From positions 1 through 64,000 of the forward strand of contig NZ_UEYQ01000011.1 in assembly GCF_900492205.1 (NCBI RefSeq): 64,000 nt of DNA, read 5' to 3'. The notes beneath the pieces are model-generated. The model worked only from the letters and a program-made list of their open reading frames with translations. It was not told the origin of the DNA and searched no databases. The DNA comes from Ciceribacter sp. T2.26MG-112.2. Lineage in GTDB: Bacteria; Pseudomonadota; Alphaproteobacteria; Rhizobiales; Rhizobiaceae. This document shows positions 48,835-56,969 of the stretch, piece after piece; the stretch's first letter is position 1; each line of letters begins with the position of its first letter. A program made the position numbers and the translations under genes.

Positions 48835-49245
48835 TCACGGATCGGTATAGCCGATCGCCCTGAGCGTCAGTTGGGCGCTGCCCGGGTCCGTGGTGAACAG
48901 GATCGCGCCGCTCGACTGGGATTCGCCGGGCACATAGTCGAAGGTGACGTCGACCGTCTCGACACTCTCTTCGCCCCGCAGAAGTTCCCCGCGGACGACA
49001 ACGGCCGCGGCTGTGCTGTTGGCGCGATTCTCGATGTCGAAGGTGATGCGGTAGCCGCCCGTCATGCGTTCCATGCCGGTCGCCTCGATGGCGAATTCCG
49101 GTGGATCCATCTGCTCGGTCAGTGCATTCCAGCCGACATAGCCGATCAGCGTGGCGATCAGGGCAGCCGAGACGAGGCCGGTCAGCCACTCCATCCAGTG
49201 CGGATCGTCGGCTTCTGTGTGGCGGGGGCGATGGGAGGGGCTCAT
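48835..49245 (-). CDS. TIGR02588-family protein (single membrane helix, periplasmic domain)
   Basis: A 136-residue protein with a cytoplasmic N-terminus, one membrane helix at about 18-42 (MEWLTGLVSAALIATLIGYV) and a beta-rich extracytoplasmic domain (ATGMERMTGGYRITFDIENR, VVVRGELL, VDVTFDYVPGES). The order and partner match TIGR02588, a family of unknown function that occurs as a two-gene operon with TIGR02587. It begins 7 bp after the stop of that partner. The domain looks like an immunoglobulin-type fold from its strand pattern, but this is only a guess. Confidence 0.75.
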   Translation of the reverse strand: MSPSHRPRHTEADDPHWMEWLTGLVSAALIATLIGYVGWNALTEQMDPPEFAIEATGMERMTGGYRITFDIENRANSTAAAVVVRGELLRGEESVETVDVTFDYVPGESQSSGAILFTTDPGSAQLTLRAIGYTDP

Positions 49246-49252
49246 AGGTTCC

Positions 49253-50122
49253 TCACAGTATCAGCCGGGCGGCGGCGGCGCCGATCGCGGCGGGAAAGGC
49301 GAGTACGATCACGGCGAAGACCAGTGGGGTCAGCGCCGTGCCGTCGACCTGCTCGAAGATCCACAGGCAGAACAGGCTGATCGAGAGCGCGATGACATAG
49401 CCGGGCAGGGTGAAGCGGATCAGGGCGTGCCACCAGGGCGTCTCCGGCGAAAGCTCATGACCGCCCTCGAAGGAGACCGCATAGACGAAGCCGTGCATCA
49501 GCGCGATCGACAGGGCAATGGCGACGAGCGCGTGCCAGGCCGTCATCTTGTAGGAGAGCAGGATCATCTCCTCCGTCGGCGCGACGTTGAGCGACAGGAA
49601 CAGCGCGCCGACCGCCATGAGGAAAAGCTCGCCGAAATAGGTTGCCGGGCGCTTGCGCAGTTCGGGGTTTTCACATTCCTCGTCCTCGTCGCGGGTCAGC
49701 TGGCTGCGGCCGAGCATGGCGCCGATGCTGGCGGGCACCGCCTGCACGGCGATCTTGCCGAGCAGTTCGCTCATCGGCATCTCCATCTTCAGAACGCCGA
49801 ACAGGGCGAGGATGAGACCGCTCGCCGCAATGCCTATCCCGTAGGCGACGATTGCGTCGCGAAGATCTTCACGCCAGCCGAACGTCTCCTCGAAGCCGAT
49901 ATGGTGGGACAGGATGAGCAGGAGCGGGAGGTTGATGACCAGCAGCAGGAGCAGCTTCTCCCGGTCTATATGAAAGCCGAGCTGCCACATTTCCATGGTC
50001 ATCAGCATGGGAAGGGCAAATAGCAGGGCGCCGGCGAGCCCGCGTCCCATGCCGGCGAGAAAGGCCGTCCTCGCCCGTCGCCGCTGAACCAGGCCGCGAC
50101 CGCGCGCTGCAAATTCCGACAT
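49253..50122 (-). CDS. TIGR02587-family integral membrane protein
   Basis: A 289-residue protein with about seven membrane helices and a charged loop in the middle (LTRDEDEECENPELRKRP). Conserved-looking elements are WQLGFHIDREKLLLLLVINL, GFEETFGWREDLRDAIVAY and LNVAPTEEMILLSYKMT, with paired acidic residues (EE) at helix ends. It matches TIGR02587 (DUF2391-like), of unknown function, and is the first gene of a two-gene unit with the TIGR02588 protein. The ATG at 50122 is preceded by GGAGCTGGGGG; 56 upstream in-frame codons are Pro-rich and rejected. Acidic residues near helix ends suggest ion or proton handling, which is speculative. Confidence 0.78.
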   Translation of the reverse strand: MSEFAARGRGLVQRRRARTAFLAGMGRGLAGALLFALPMLMTMEMWQLGFHIDREKLLLLLVINLPLLLILSHHIGFEETFGWREDLRDAIVAYGIGIAASGLILALFGVLKMEMPMSELLGKIAVQAVPASIGAMLGRSQLTRDEDEECENPELRKRPATYFGELFLMAVGALFLSLNVAPTEEMILLSYKMTAWHALVAIALSIALMHGFVYAVSFEGGHELSPETPWWHALIRFTLPGYVIALSISLFCLWIFEQVDGTALTPLVFAVIVLAFPAAIGAAAARLIL

Positions 50123-50277
50123 ATCGCCCCCAGCTCCATTCCTGCGCGCTCGACAACGCGGAGAAGGGGTAATTGTTCCACCGCAGGCATCGGCTGCCGG
50201 CGGGGGGAGAGCCGGGGGGAGGGGCAAAGCCCCGATCGAAGCCCCTGCGGTGCGGAGCCCGAGAGGCGGCAAACGAA

Positions 50278-50307
50278 AAGGCCCGCACATGGGAATGCAC
50301 GGGCCTT
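50278..50307 (-). terminator. Terminator after the DEAD-box helicase gene
   Basis: AAGGCCCG and CGGGCCTT form an 8-bp perfect stem; on the minus strand it is followed by TTCGTTT. It lies 19 nt after the helicase stop codon at 50327. Confidence 0.7.
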
Positions 50308-50326
50308 GACGTTCGTTCGAGCGGGA

Positions 50327-52423
50327 TCAGCCCTTCGGCTTGAAGCTCTTCTTCTTCGGTCCCGCTGCGGGGCCGCGATCGTCGAACTTGCCCTTCGGCT
50401 TGCCGGCATAGGCCGGCTTGTCGCCCTTTGCCGCATAGGCGGGCTTATCGCCCTTGGCTGCATAAGCGGGCTTGCCGGCCCAGTCGGGCTTGGCCGCTTT
50501 GTCGTAGGCGTTCGAGGCGCCCTTCGGCTTCTTCTTGAAGGCGGGTTTGTCGCCGCTCCAGTCGTCGCGGGCGGGCTTGGCCGGGGCATCGCCCCAGACC
50601 TCGGCATCGGCCTTGGCCATCTCGTCCGGGAACTGGCGGCTCGATGCCGGTTCGCGCTTGTCGGCCCAGGCCTTCTTTTCGCCCTGCGGCTTCTTGTCCG
50701 CGTAAGGTTTCTTGTCGCCGAATGGCTTCGTCTCGGCAAAGGGTTTGGCATCGCGGGCCGGACGCTCCTTGGGCGGGGCGTTGAAGTTGGGCGTGCCCTC
50801 CAGGCGCTTGACGATGATGCCGCGCTCCAGCGTCTTGTTCGGGCCGATCGCCGCGACAAAACCCTCGACGCCGCTGTCGGCGATTTCGACGAAGGTCTCT
50901 TCCGGCTGCATCTTGATCGCGCCGATCGCCGCCTTGGTGATGTTGCCGTTGCGGCAGAGCATGGGGATCAGCCAGCGCGGCTCGGCATTCTGTCTGCGGC
51001 CGACGGAAAGCGAGAACCATGTGCTGGCGCCGAAATCGGAGCGCGGTTGGGTGGCGGAGCTGGATGGATTGGCGTAGTCGGGCTCGCGGCGCTTCTTGGC
51101 GGCCTCCAGACTGACCGGGATCAGGTCTTCCGGGGCCGAGCGGTTGCCACGCTGAAGGCGCAGGAAGGCGGCGGCCACCTGTTCGGCGCCGTGGGTCGCC
51201 AGCAGGGTGGCGATGAATGGAGCCTCGTCCTCGTTGATCTTTTCCGAAAGCGCGGGATCGGCGAGCAGTCGCTCGTCGTCGCGCGCCAGCACTTCGTCGG
51301 CCGAAGGCGGAAGGACCCAGGTCGGCTGAACATTGGCGCCGGCGAGCAGACGCTCGGCCTTGCGCCTGGCGCTCATCGGCACGATCAGCGCCGAGACACC
51401 CTTGTTGCCGGCACGACCGGTACGGCCCGAACGGTGCAGCAGGGTATCCGAATTGGTCGGCAGGTCGGCATGGATGACCAGTTCGAGGCCGGGCAGGTCG
51501 ATGCCGCGGGCGGCGACGTCGGTGGCGATGCACACACGGGCCCTGCCGTCGCGCATGGCCTGAAGGGCATGGGTGCGCTCGTTCTGCGAAAGCTCGCCCG
51601 ACAGCGCCACGACCGAGAAACCGCGATTGTGCAGCCGCGCCGTCAGATGGTTGACGGCGGCGCGGGTCGAGCAGAACACGATGGCATTGCGCGCCTCGTA
51701 GAAGCGCAGCACGTTGATGATCGCGTTCTCGCGATCGGGATTGGCGACCGTCAGCGCGCGGTATTCGATGTCGACATGCTGCTTGCGCTCGGAAACGGTT
51801 TCGATGCGCTTGGCATTGCGCTGGTAGCTCTTGGCCAGATCGGCGATCGAGCGCGGCACGGTGGCCGAGAACATCAGGGTGCGGCGATCATCCGGCGCCG
51901 CCTCGAGGATGAATTCGAGATCCTCGCGGAAACCGAGGTCGAGCATTTCGTCGGCCTCGTCCAGCACGACGGCGCGCAGGGCGGAGAGGTCGAGCGCGCG
52001 GCGGGTGATGTGGTCGCGCAGGCGGCCCGGTGTGCCGACGACGATGTGGGCGCCACGCTCCAGCGCCCGGCGCTCGTTGCGTATGTCCATGCCGCCGACG
52101 CAGGAGGCGATCACCGCACCGGTCTTCTCATAGAGCCATTCCAGCTCGCGCATGACCTGCATGGCGAGTTCCCGGGTGGGCGCGATGGCAAGCGCCAGCG
52201 GTGCGCCGGCACGACCGAAGCGGTCTTCGCCGGCCAGCAGCGTCGGCGCGATGGCAAGGCCGAAGGCAACCGTCTTGCCCGAGCCGGTCTGGGCCGACAC
52301 CAGCGCGTCGGCGCCCTCGAGGTCCGGGTCGAGCATGGCCTGCTGCACCGGGGTCAGCGTCGCATAACCGCGCTTGGACAATGCCTCTGCGATCGGCGCC
52401 ACGATGCCGTTGAATTCTGTCAT
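50327..52423 (-). CDS. DEAD-box RNA helicase with DbpA RNA-binding domain and basic repeat tail
   Basis: The 698-residue protein has the two RecA-like helicase domains: Q motif ATLTPVQQAM, AQTGSGK at 44-50, PTRELA, TPGR, DEAD at 155-158, SAT, and HRSGRTGRAG. A DbpA-type domain follows at about 475-555 (WFSLSVGRRQNAEPRWLIPMLC). The last 150 residues are basic and repetitive, with near-identical nonapeptides KPAYAAKGD repeated at the end. DbpA proteins bind 23S rRNA and remodel ribosome assembly intermediates. The start ATG at 52423 has no good Shine-Dalgarno; a long leader is likely, as in cold-inducible helicase genes. Confidence 0.93.
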   Translation of the reverse strand: MTEFNGIVAPIAEALSKRGYATLTPVQQAMLDPDLEGADALVSAQTGSGKTVAFGLAIAPTLLAGEDRFGRAGAPLALAIAPTRELAMQVMRELEWLYEKTGAVIASCVGGMDIRNERRALERGAHIVVGTPGRLRDHITRRALDLSALRAVVLDEADEMLDLGFREDLEFILEAAPDDRRTLMFSATVPRSIADLAKSYQRNAKRIETVSERKQHVDIEYRALTVANPDRENAIINVLRFYEARNAIVFCSTRAAVNHLTARLHNRGFSVVALSGELSQNERTHALQAMRDGRARVCIATDVAARGIDLPGLELVIHADLPTNSDTLLHRSGRTGRAGNKGVSALIVPMSARRKAERLLAGANVQPTWVLPPSADEVLARDDERLLADPALSEKINEDEAPFIATLLATHGAEQVAAAFLRLQRGNRSAPEDLIPVSLEAAKKRREPDYANPSSSATQPRSDFGASTWFSLSVGRRQNAEPRWLIPMLCRNGNITKAAIGAIKMQPEETFVEIADSGVEGFVAAIGPNKTLERGIIVKRLEGTPNFNAPPKERPARDAKPFAETKPFGDKKPYADKKPQGEKKAWADKREPASSRQFPDEMAKADAEVWGDAPAKPARDDWSGDKPAFKKKPKGASNAYDKAAKPDWAGKPAYAAKGDKPAYAAKGDKPAYAGKPKGKFDDRGPAAGPKKKSFKPKG
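50396..50482. repeat. 27-bp tandem repeats in the helicase tail
   Basis: Two full 27-bp units (50414-50440 and 50441-50467) and flanking partial units encode the KPAYAAKGD nonapeptide. The copies differ at several third positions, so the repeat is kept at the protein level. Confidence 0.75.
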
Positions 52424-52680
52424 GGAAAAGGTCTTTCGAACTGGATGTGTTGAGCGGGCCAATGCGCCGCGCCCGCCGATTGCGGGTATGTTTGGCGCGT
52501 TCCTATCCGGCAAACGCCGAAATGTATAGGGGGAGGGACGAAAAAGGCGAGAGATGCAGGCGAATCCGGGTGCCGAATCGCGCTCGCCGCGCCATGCTGC
52601 GGGGATATGTCGTATTTGCTTCGCCAGGGTGGAAGCCCTATGACCGGACAGCGCCACCGAATCCGAAGAGTCCTTATCCC

Positions 52681-53292
52681 TTGAAAACCATCGCCATCGA
52701 TTTCGAAACAGCGAGCGAAGAGCGTGGCAGCGCCTGTTCGGTCGGCCTTGCGTGGATCGAGGACGGCGAAGTGGTACGGGTCGAGGAACGTCTGATCCGG
52801 CCGAAGTCCATGCGGTTTTCGCCGTTCAACATCGCAATCCACGGCATCAGGCCGGAGCAGGTCGAGGATGCGGGCGAGTTTCCCGAGGTGATGGACGAGT
52901 TTGCCGAGGATTTCTCGGGCGCCATGATGGTCGCCCATAATGCCGCATTCGACTTCTCCGTCTGGCGCTCTGCACTCGACGCCTATCGCCAGCCCTATCC
53001 GGAACTGTCCTATCTGTGCAGCGTCAAGCTGGCCCAGCGCATGTGGCCGCAACTCGGATCGCACCGGCTGAACAGCCTGGCTGCCCATCTTGGCCTGAGA
53101 TTCAACCATCACAATGCCGCCGATGATGCACGGGTCTGCGCGCTTGCCTCTCTAGCCATGGTGCGCGAGGCGGGGGTCGCGCATCTGGCGGAACTTCCCG
53201 GCGCGATCGGCATTGCTCCCGGCCGGCTGTTTCGCGGCGGCTACGAGGCCTGCTCGGTGCGCCGCATGCGAAAGCCCGTGCCGGCCTTGTAA
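52681..53292 (+). CDS. DEDDh 3'-5' exonuclease (DnaQ/epsilon-like)
   Basis: A 203-residue exonuclease with ExoI IAIDFETAS (Asp7, Glu9), ExoII VAHNAAFDFSVW and ExoIII HHNAADDARVCA with the His-Asp pair, so all four metal-binding acids and the His are present. It is a stand-alone relative of the Pol III epsilon subunit and may trim DNA or RNA ends. The start is most likely TTG at 52681, which gives the family-typical MKTIAIDFETA; the nearest ribosome binding site is poor. An in-frame ATG 29 codons upstream (MLRGYVVFASP) is the alternative. Confidence 0.85.
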   Translation: MKTIAIDFETASEERGSACSVGLAWIEDGEVVRVEERLIRPKSMRFSPFNIAIHGIRPEQVEDAGEFPEVMDEFAEDFSGAMMVAHNAAFDFSVWRSALDAYRQPYPELSYLCSVKLAQRMWPQLGSHRLNSLAAHLGLRFNHHNAADDARVCALASLAMVREAGVAHLAELPGAIGIAPGRLFRGGYEACSVRRMRKPVPAL

Positions 53293-53357
53293 GGTGGTCG
53301 GTCGCCCTTATCTAGATCGCAGTCACTCCTGATCGCCGTCACTCCTGGAGATTTGCC

Positions 53358-53846
53358 ATGTCTTTCCGATCCGCCTTCCTGTCCACTTCGCTCGCTCTTG
53401 CGGCCCTCGCTGCCCCGGCCTTTGCCGAAACCGTGGGAAAGGTCGGCGTCGACTGGGTCGGCAACGACATCGTCGTCGAGGCGGTGACCGATCCGAAGAT
53501 CAAGGGCGTTACCTGCCACGTCACCTATTTCGACCGTTCGATCATCGACCGTCTGTCGAAGGGCAACTGGTTCGAGGATCCGTCCAACAATTCGATCGCC
53601 TGCCGGCAGACCGGACCGATCGAGATCGGCGACATCGATCTGTCGAAGGAGGGCGAAGAAGTGTTCCGCGAGGGCATGTCGCTGATCTGGAAACAGCTGG
53701 TCGTCAACCGGATCTACGACAAGGCGAATGATACGCTGATCTACCTCATCCACTCGCGCCAGGTCGTCGACGGCTCCGCCAAGATGGCCATTTCCACCGT
53801 GCCGCTGTTCGATCAGCCGGTCACCTGGGCCAACGGCAAGCCTTGA
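53358..53846 (+). CDS. creA: CreA-family secreted protein
   Basis: A 162-residue secreted protein with signal peptide MSFRSAFLSTSLALAALAAP ending AFA-ET at about 23-25. The rest matches the CreA family (PF05981): VGKVGVDWVGNDIVVEAVTD, VTCHVTYFDRS and ACRQTGPIEIGDIDL, with two cysteines. Despite its name, inherited from the E. coli creABCD locus, its function is unknown; no creBCD genes are nearby. GGAGATTTGCC precedes the ATG. It lies 66 bp after the exonuclease on the same strand. Confidence 0.9.
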   Translation: MSFRSAFLSTSLALAALAAPAFAETVGKVGVDWVGNDIVVEAVTDPKIKGVTCHVTYFDRSIIDRLSKGNWFEDPSNNSIACRQTGPIEIGDIDLSKEGEEVFREGMSLIWKQLVVNRIYDKANDTLIYLIHSRQVVDGSAKMAISTVPLFDQPVTWANGKP

Positions 53847-53926
53847 GACGACGCCGGAGAGCAGTGGCCGGTTAATCGTCTGTGGCCGGCGGGCTGATAT
53901 TGCGCCCAAAATTGGTCAGCTCGGCG

Positions 53927-53950
53927 GCGGAAAAATGTTCATTTTTCCGC
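53927..53950. repeat. Perfect 24-bp palindrome downstream of creA
   Basis: GCGGAAAAATG-TT-CATTTTTCCGC has 11-bp perfect arms and lies 81 bp after creA. No U-tract follows on either strand. It could be an operator, cruciform or RNA stem. Confidence 0.55.
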
Positions 53951-54212
53951 GTCACGTCACTTTCGCTACAGGCTAAAGTTTGGCAAGCTTTATGAGGGCA
54001 TCAGAAAACGAGCGTATCACCCCAAAACGTTCGCCTTTTGTGCCTGTCTTGCCAGTCGAGGGTTTGCAGCCTCGAATACTCAATAAGGTTGCGCTCCGTG
54101 CTTTCCTGGGCCCGGAGCGCAACTCGTTTCTGCATGGTGCATCGGCAGGTGGGAAACGGGCGGCGGGCGGCTGCTGCCGCATGCAGGCCGTGGGCGAACA
54201 CCAAAACGCCGA

Positions 54213-54235
54213 TGACCCCGCAGACGGCGGGGTCA
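54213..54235 (-). terminator. Terminator after cheW
   Basis: TGACCCCGC (54213-54221) pairs with GCGGGGTCA (54227-54235) around five bases; on the minus strand it is followed by TCGGCGTTTT. It lies 30 nt after the cheW stop at 54266. Confidence 0.6.
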
Positions 54236-54265
54236 TACTGGGGAAGATCCGGAGAGTTCGGACGA

Positions 54266-54730
54266 TCAGGCCGCCTGGGCGAGTTCGTCGGCGATCACGG
54301 TGTCGAGGTTGAGGAAGCAGACCATCGACTTCTCGAGCGCGACAATGCCGCGGCAGAAGGCGCGCTGGGCTTCCGGGATGATTTCCGGCGCCGGTTGCAG
54401 GTCTTCGCCCCTGATGGTCATCATGTCGGAGACCTGTTCGACCAAAAGGCCGACCAGCTTGCCGGCGATGTCGGTGACGATGATGGCGGCGCGCTCCGAC
54501 GGCTCGGTCATCTTCATGCCGAGGCGGCAGGCCATGTCGATGACCGGGATCACCGCGCCGCGCAGGTTGATCAGGCCAAGCACGTAAGGCGGGGTGTGGG
54601 GCATCGGCGTCACCGGCGCCCAGCCGCGGATTTCGCGGATCGCCATGATGTCGATGCAGAATTCCTGGTCGCCGAGATGGAACGAGACGATCTCGAGGTA
54701 GGCGCCGGATTGCTTGATTGCGTTGCTCAT
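54266..54730 (-). CDS. cheW: Chemotaxis scaffold protein CheW (stand-alone)
   Basis: CheW couples chemoreceptors to the kinase CheA. The 154-residue protein is a single CheW domain: LEIVSFHLGDQEFCIDIMAI, IREIRGWAPVTPMPHTPPYV, GLINLRGAVIPVIDM (the receptor/CheA contact region) and VDMMTIRGEDLQPAPEI. The ATG at 54730 follows GGGAAG. No receptor or other che gene is in the window, so it is an orphan CheW that would serve receptors encoded elsewhere. A terminator stem follows the stop. Confidence 0.94.
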   Translation of the reverse strand: MSNAIKQSGAYLEIVSFHLGDQEFCIDIMAIREIRGWAPVTPMPHTPPYVLGLINLRGAVIPVIDMACRLGMKMTEPSERAAIIVTDIAGKLVGLLVEQVSDMMTIRGEDLQPAPEIIPEAQRAFCRGIVALEKSMVCFLNLDTVIADELAQAA

Positions 54731-55020
54731 CTTCAAATTACTTCCCAGTTTGCGGCTGCCGCACCCTCACTCGAACCGGGTGGCGGCATGTCGGTTTAAT
54801 CTTCCCGCGACCTTGTCGACGTCCCGCGTCGACCGCATTGTGCATGCTGAGCCCAAGGAAATGGTTAACGCATTCCGGCGGACGTGATGTCCGTATGACC
54901 GGTCCGGTCATCTCGCGATCGAATGATGCCAAAGAGCCGTTAAGCAATGGATAATGTATTCCTCCAGGCTGCATTGCCCGCCAAGGCCGGGTGATGCGCC
55001 TTGTCGTCAACCTCGATCGC

Positions 55021-55809
55021 TCAACCGATGGAAATGGCCCGGCGATAAAGGTGCCAGGTCGCGTGGCCGAGGACCGGCAAGGCGATGAACAGGCCGGCGA
55101 ACAGCGGCAGAAGCGAGAGGAAAGCGCCGGTCCCGACGATCAGGCCGAAGGCGAGCATCGGGCCGGGGTTCTCGACAACCGTGCGGATGCTCAAAAGCAT
55201 GGCCGTGACGAAGTCAATGTCATGGTCGAGCAGCAGCGGCATGGAGATGACCGTGAGCGAAAAGAGGACCGTGGCGATGACGCCGCCGACGAGTGTTCCG
55301 ACCAGCAGGAACAGCATGCCTTCGGGCGTCGTGGTCACCACCGTGGCGAAGGCGGCGAGCGAGGCGGGGATCTTGAAGCCGAGGAACAGGGCAAGCAGCA
55401 GCCGGACCTGGTAGATCCAGATCCAGAAGACGAACAGCACGGCGAATGCCATCCAGGAGAGTTGTCGCTCCCGCTGCCGAAAGACCTCGGTCAGCACCCC
55501 GCGCCAGGTGATGGGCTCGCCGCGTTCGTGGCGGCGGCTGATCTCGTAGAGACCGACCGCGACGAAGGGGCCGATCAGCGGGAAGCCGATGGCGACCGGG
55601 ATGATCATCCACGGCTGATGATAGAGGCTGAGGATCACGACGATGAAGAGGCCGCCGAGGGCATAGATGCCGCCGAAGAACAGACCGAACAGCGGGTAGC
55701 GGCGGAAGTCCGCCATGCCCTGCGCGAGCGCTGCCATCACATCTCGCACCTCAAGTCGATTGATCCGCATTTTCGGCTGCGGCGCCGCCTGAATGACCTG
55801 CTCTTCCAT
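55021..55809 (-). CDS. DUF2189 integral membrane protein
   Basis: A 262-residue protein with about six membrane helices. The pattern of a soluble N-terminus with RINRLEVRDVMAALAQGMADFRRYPLFGLFFGG split over about residues 15-46, then paired hydrophobic helices and an arginine-rich cytoplasmic loop (EISRRHERGEPITWRGVL) is that of DUF2189. The function of the family is unknown; some members lie next to cytochrome oxidase or copper genes, and here a SCO1-like gene is 440 bp away on the other strand. The ATG at 55809 follows GGGAGGGAC, a strong ribosome binding site. Confidence 0.82.
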   Translation of the reverse strand: MEEQVIQAAPQPKMRINRLEVRDVMAALAQGMADFRRYPLFGLFFGGIYALGGLFIVVILSLYHQPWMIIPVAIGFPLIGPFVAVGLYEISRRHERGEPITWRGVLTEVFRQRERQLSWMAFAVLFVFWIWIYQVRLLLALFLGFKIPASLAAFATVVTTTPEGMLFLLVGTLVGGVIATVLFSLTVISMPLLLDHDIDFVTAMLLSIRTVVENPGPMLAFGLIVGTGAFLSLLPLFAGLFIALPVLGHATWHLYRRAISIG

Positions 55810-55949
55810 TCGTCCCTCCCAAGACGTTCGGCCAGAATCCCGAATGGATCCAAGCTGGCAGAACTATTCCTAAGATTCATCAGGTTTCTTGCGCGCAGGT
55901 GCGAATCTTTTTCCTTCCACCGGGGGTGAGCACATATTATGTAGGAGAA

Positions 55950-56108
55950 ATGGACCATGTCGCCCCGAAGAACACGAACCACCTGCTGACCTCAGCCGTT
56001 ATTCTGGCCGGTGGGATCGTCTGTGTTCTCGCCTTTGCCGGCTGGATGCGATTCGGCGCGGACATCGTGCTGACCTATGCCGAGAATGGTTTGTCGTCCT
56101 GCCTTTGA
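55950..56108 (+). CDS. 52-residue single-pass membrane protein upstream of SCO1
   Basis: The frame starts MDHVAPKNTNHLLTSAVILA and has one helix at about residues 12-30 (LLTSAVILAGGIVCVLAFAG), then WMRFGADIVLTYAENGLSSCL. AGGAGAA lies directly before the ATG (55943-55949), and CATATTAT about 15 nt earlier could be a -10. It is on the same strand as the SCO gene 137 bp downstream. The C-terminal Cys and the location suggest a link to copper or oxidase assembly, which is inference only. No known family is recognised. Confidence 0.65.
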   Translation: MDHVAPKNTNHLLTSAVILAGGIVCVLAFAGWMRFGADIVLTYAENGLSSCL

Positions 56109-56245
56109 GCCGATCGAAGGCGCTCGGCCCTGAGGCAAATCGGCGCGCCGGAGCGAAGAAACAACGAGTTGATTTGCACTTTGCCTCCTGAGCCTCTATC
56201 GCCGGGTGCATATCTGCCACGTGTGCGACAGGGACCAGACCATCG

Positions 56246-56845
56246 ATGAAGACTTTGCGCATTATCCTTTGGGCCGGCGTCATCCTGCTTGCCGGCGTTC
56301 TCGGCTGGCTGACTTTGGCGGTGACGGACACCAAGGACAAGATCGCCGAGGCGCCGTTCGGCGTACCGTTCCAGCTCGTCGACCAGAACGGTAAGCCGAT
56401 CACCGAGCAGGCCTTCCGCGGCAAGCCGACGGCGCTGTTTTTCGGCTTCACCCATTGCCCGGAAGTCTGCCCGACAACCCTGTTCGAGCTGAATGGCTGG
56501 CTGACCACGGTCGATCCGGACAAGACAAAGCTGCAGGCCTATTTCGTCACCGTCGATCCGGAGCGCGACACGCCGGACATGCTCGGCGCCTATATTTCCA
56601 ACGTCACCGACCGGGTGATCGGCATTGCCGGCGATCCGGAGAAGGTGGGCGAGGTCATCAAGGGCTTCCGTGTCTATGCCAAGAAGATCCCGCTCGACGA
56701 GAAGGACCCGAACGGCGACTACACCATGGACCACACGGCCTCGGTGTTCCTCCTCGACAAGGACGGCCGTTTCGTCGGCACGATTTCCTATGGGGAGAAC
56801 CCCGACGTGGCGATCAAGAAGCTCGAAAACCTCGCCAAGGGCTGA
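56246..56845 (+). CDS. SCO1/SenC-family copper chaperone
   Basis: SCO proteins deliver copper to the CuA centre of cytochrome oxidase or act as thiol reductants. The 199-residue protein has an N-terminal membrane anchor (about 5-27) and a thioredoxin fold facing the periplasm with the copper-binding CPEVC (Cys71, Cys75) and His163 (MDHTASVF). All three ligands are present, and DPERDTP and VTVD are family motifs. No oxidase genes are in the window. It follows the 52-residue membrane protein and precedes prmA by 124 bp. Confidence 0.92.
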   Translation: MKTLRIILWAGVILLAGVLGWLTLAVTDTKDKIAEAPFGVPFQLVDQNGKPITEQAFRGKPTALFFGFTHCPEVCPTTLFELNGWLTTVDPDKTKLQAYFVTVDPERDTPDMLGAYISNVTDRVIGIAGDPEKVGEVIKGFRVYAKKIPLDEKDPNGDYTMDHTASVFLLDKDGRFVGTISYGENPDVAIKKLENLAKG

Positions 56846-56969
56846 CGCGCCGCGCTTGCCGAACGCTCGCCTGTTGCCATCGGCGGCGCCGCGTTGTACC
56901 GCAGGCGCCAGCGCCGGGCGGCTCGTCAATGCCGTGCCGCTCTCTCCCTTTGCGACAGGATGACCGACC

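Larger units (their letters stand above)
53851..54240. other. 419-bp gene-free gap between creA and cheW with several stem-loops
   Basis: No convincing coding frame is present. Four perfect stems can be drawn: 53927-53950, TCGAGG/CCTCGA at 54056-54075, GTTGCGCTCCG/CGGAGCGCAAC at 54088-54123 and the cheW terminator at 54213-54235. The dense pairing suggests a non-coding RNA or structured 3' untranslated regions. Confidence 0.4.

Noticed and set aside
50306..52453. A 715-codon + strand frame opposite the DEAD-box helicase
   Set aside because: The minus strand carries all helicase motifs; the + frame is low complexity without known motifs.
53980..54312. 110-codon + strand frame in the gap between creA and cheW
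   Set aside because: It has no ribosome binding site, runs through the cheW terminator into antisense of cheW, and shows no family resemblance.
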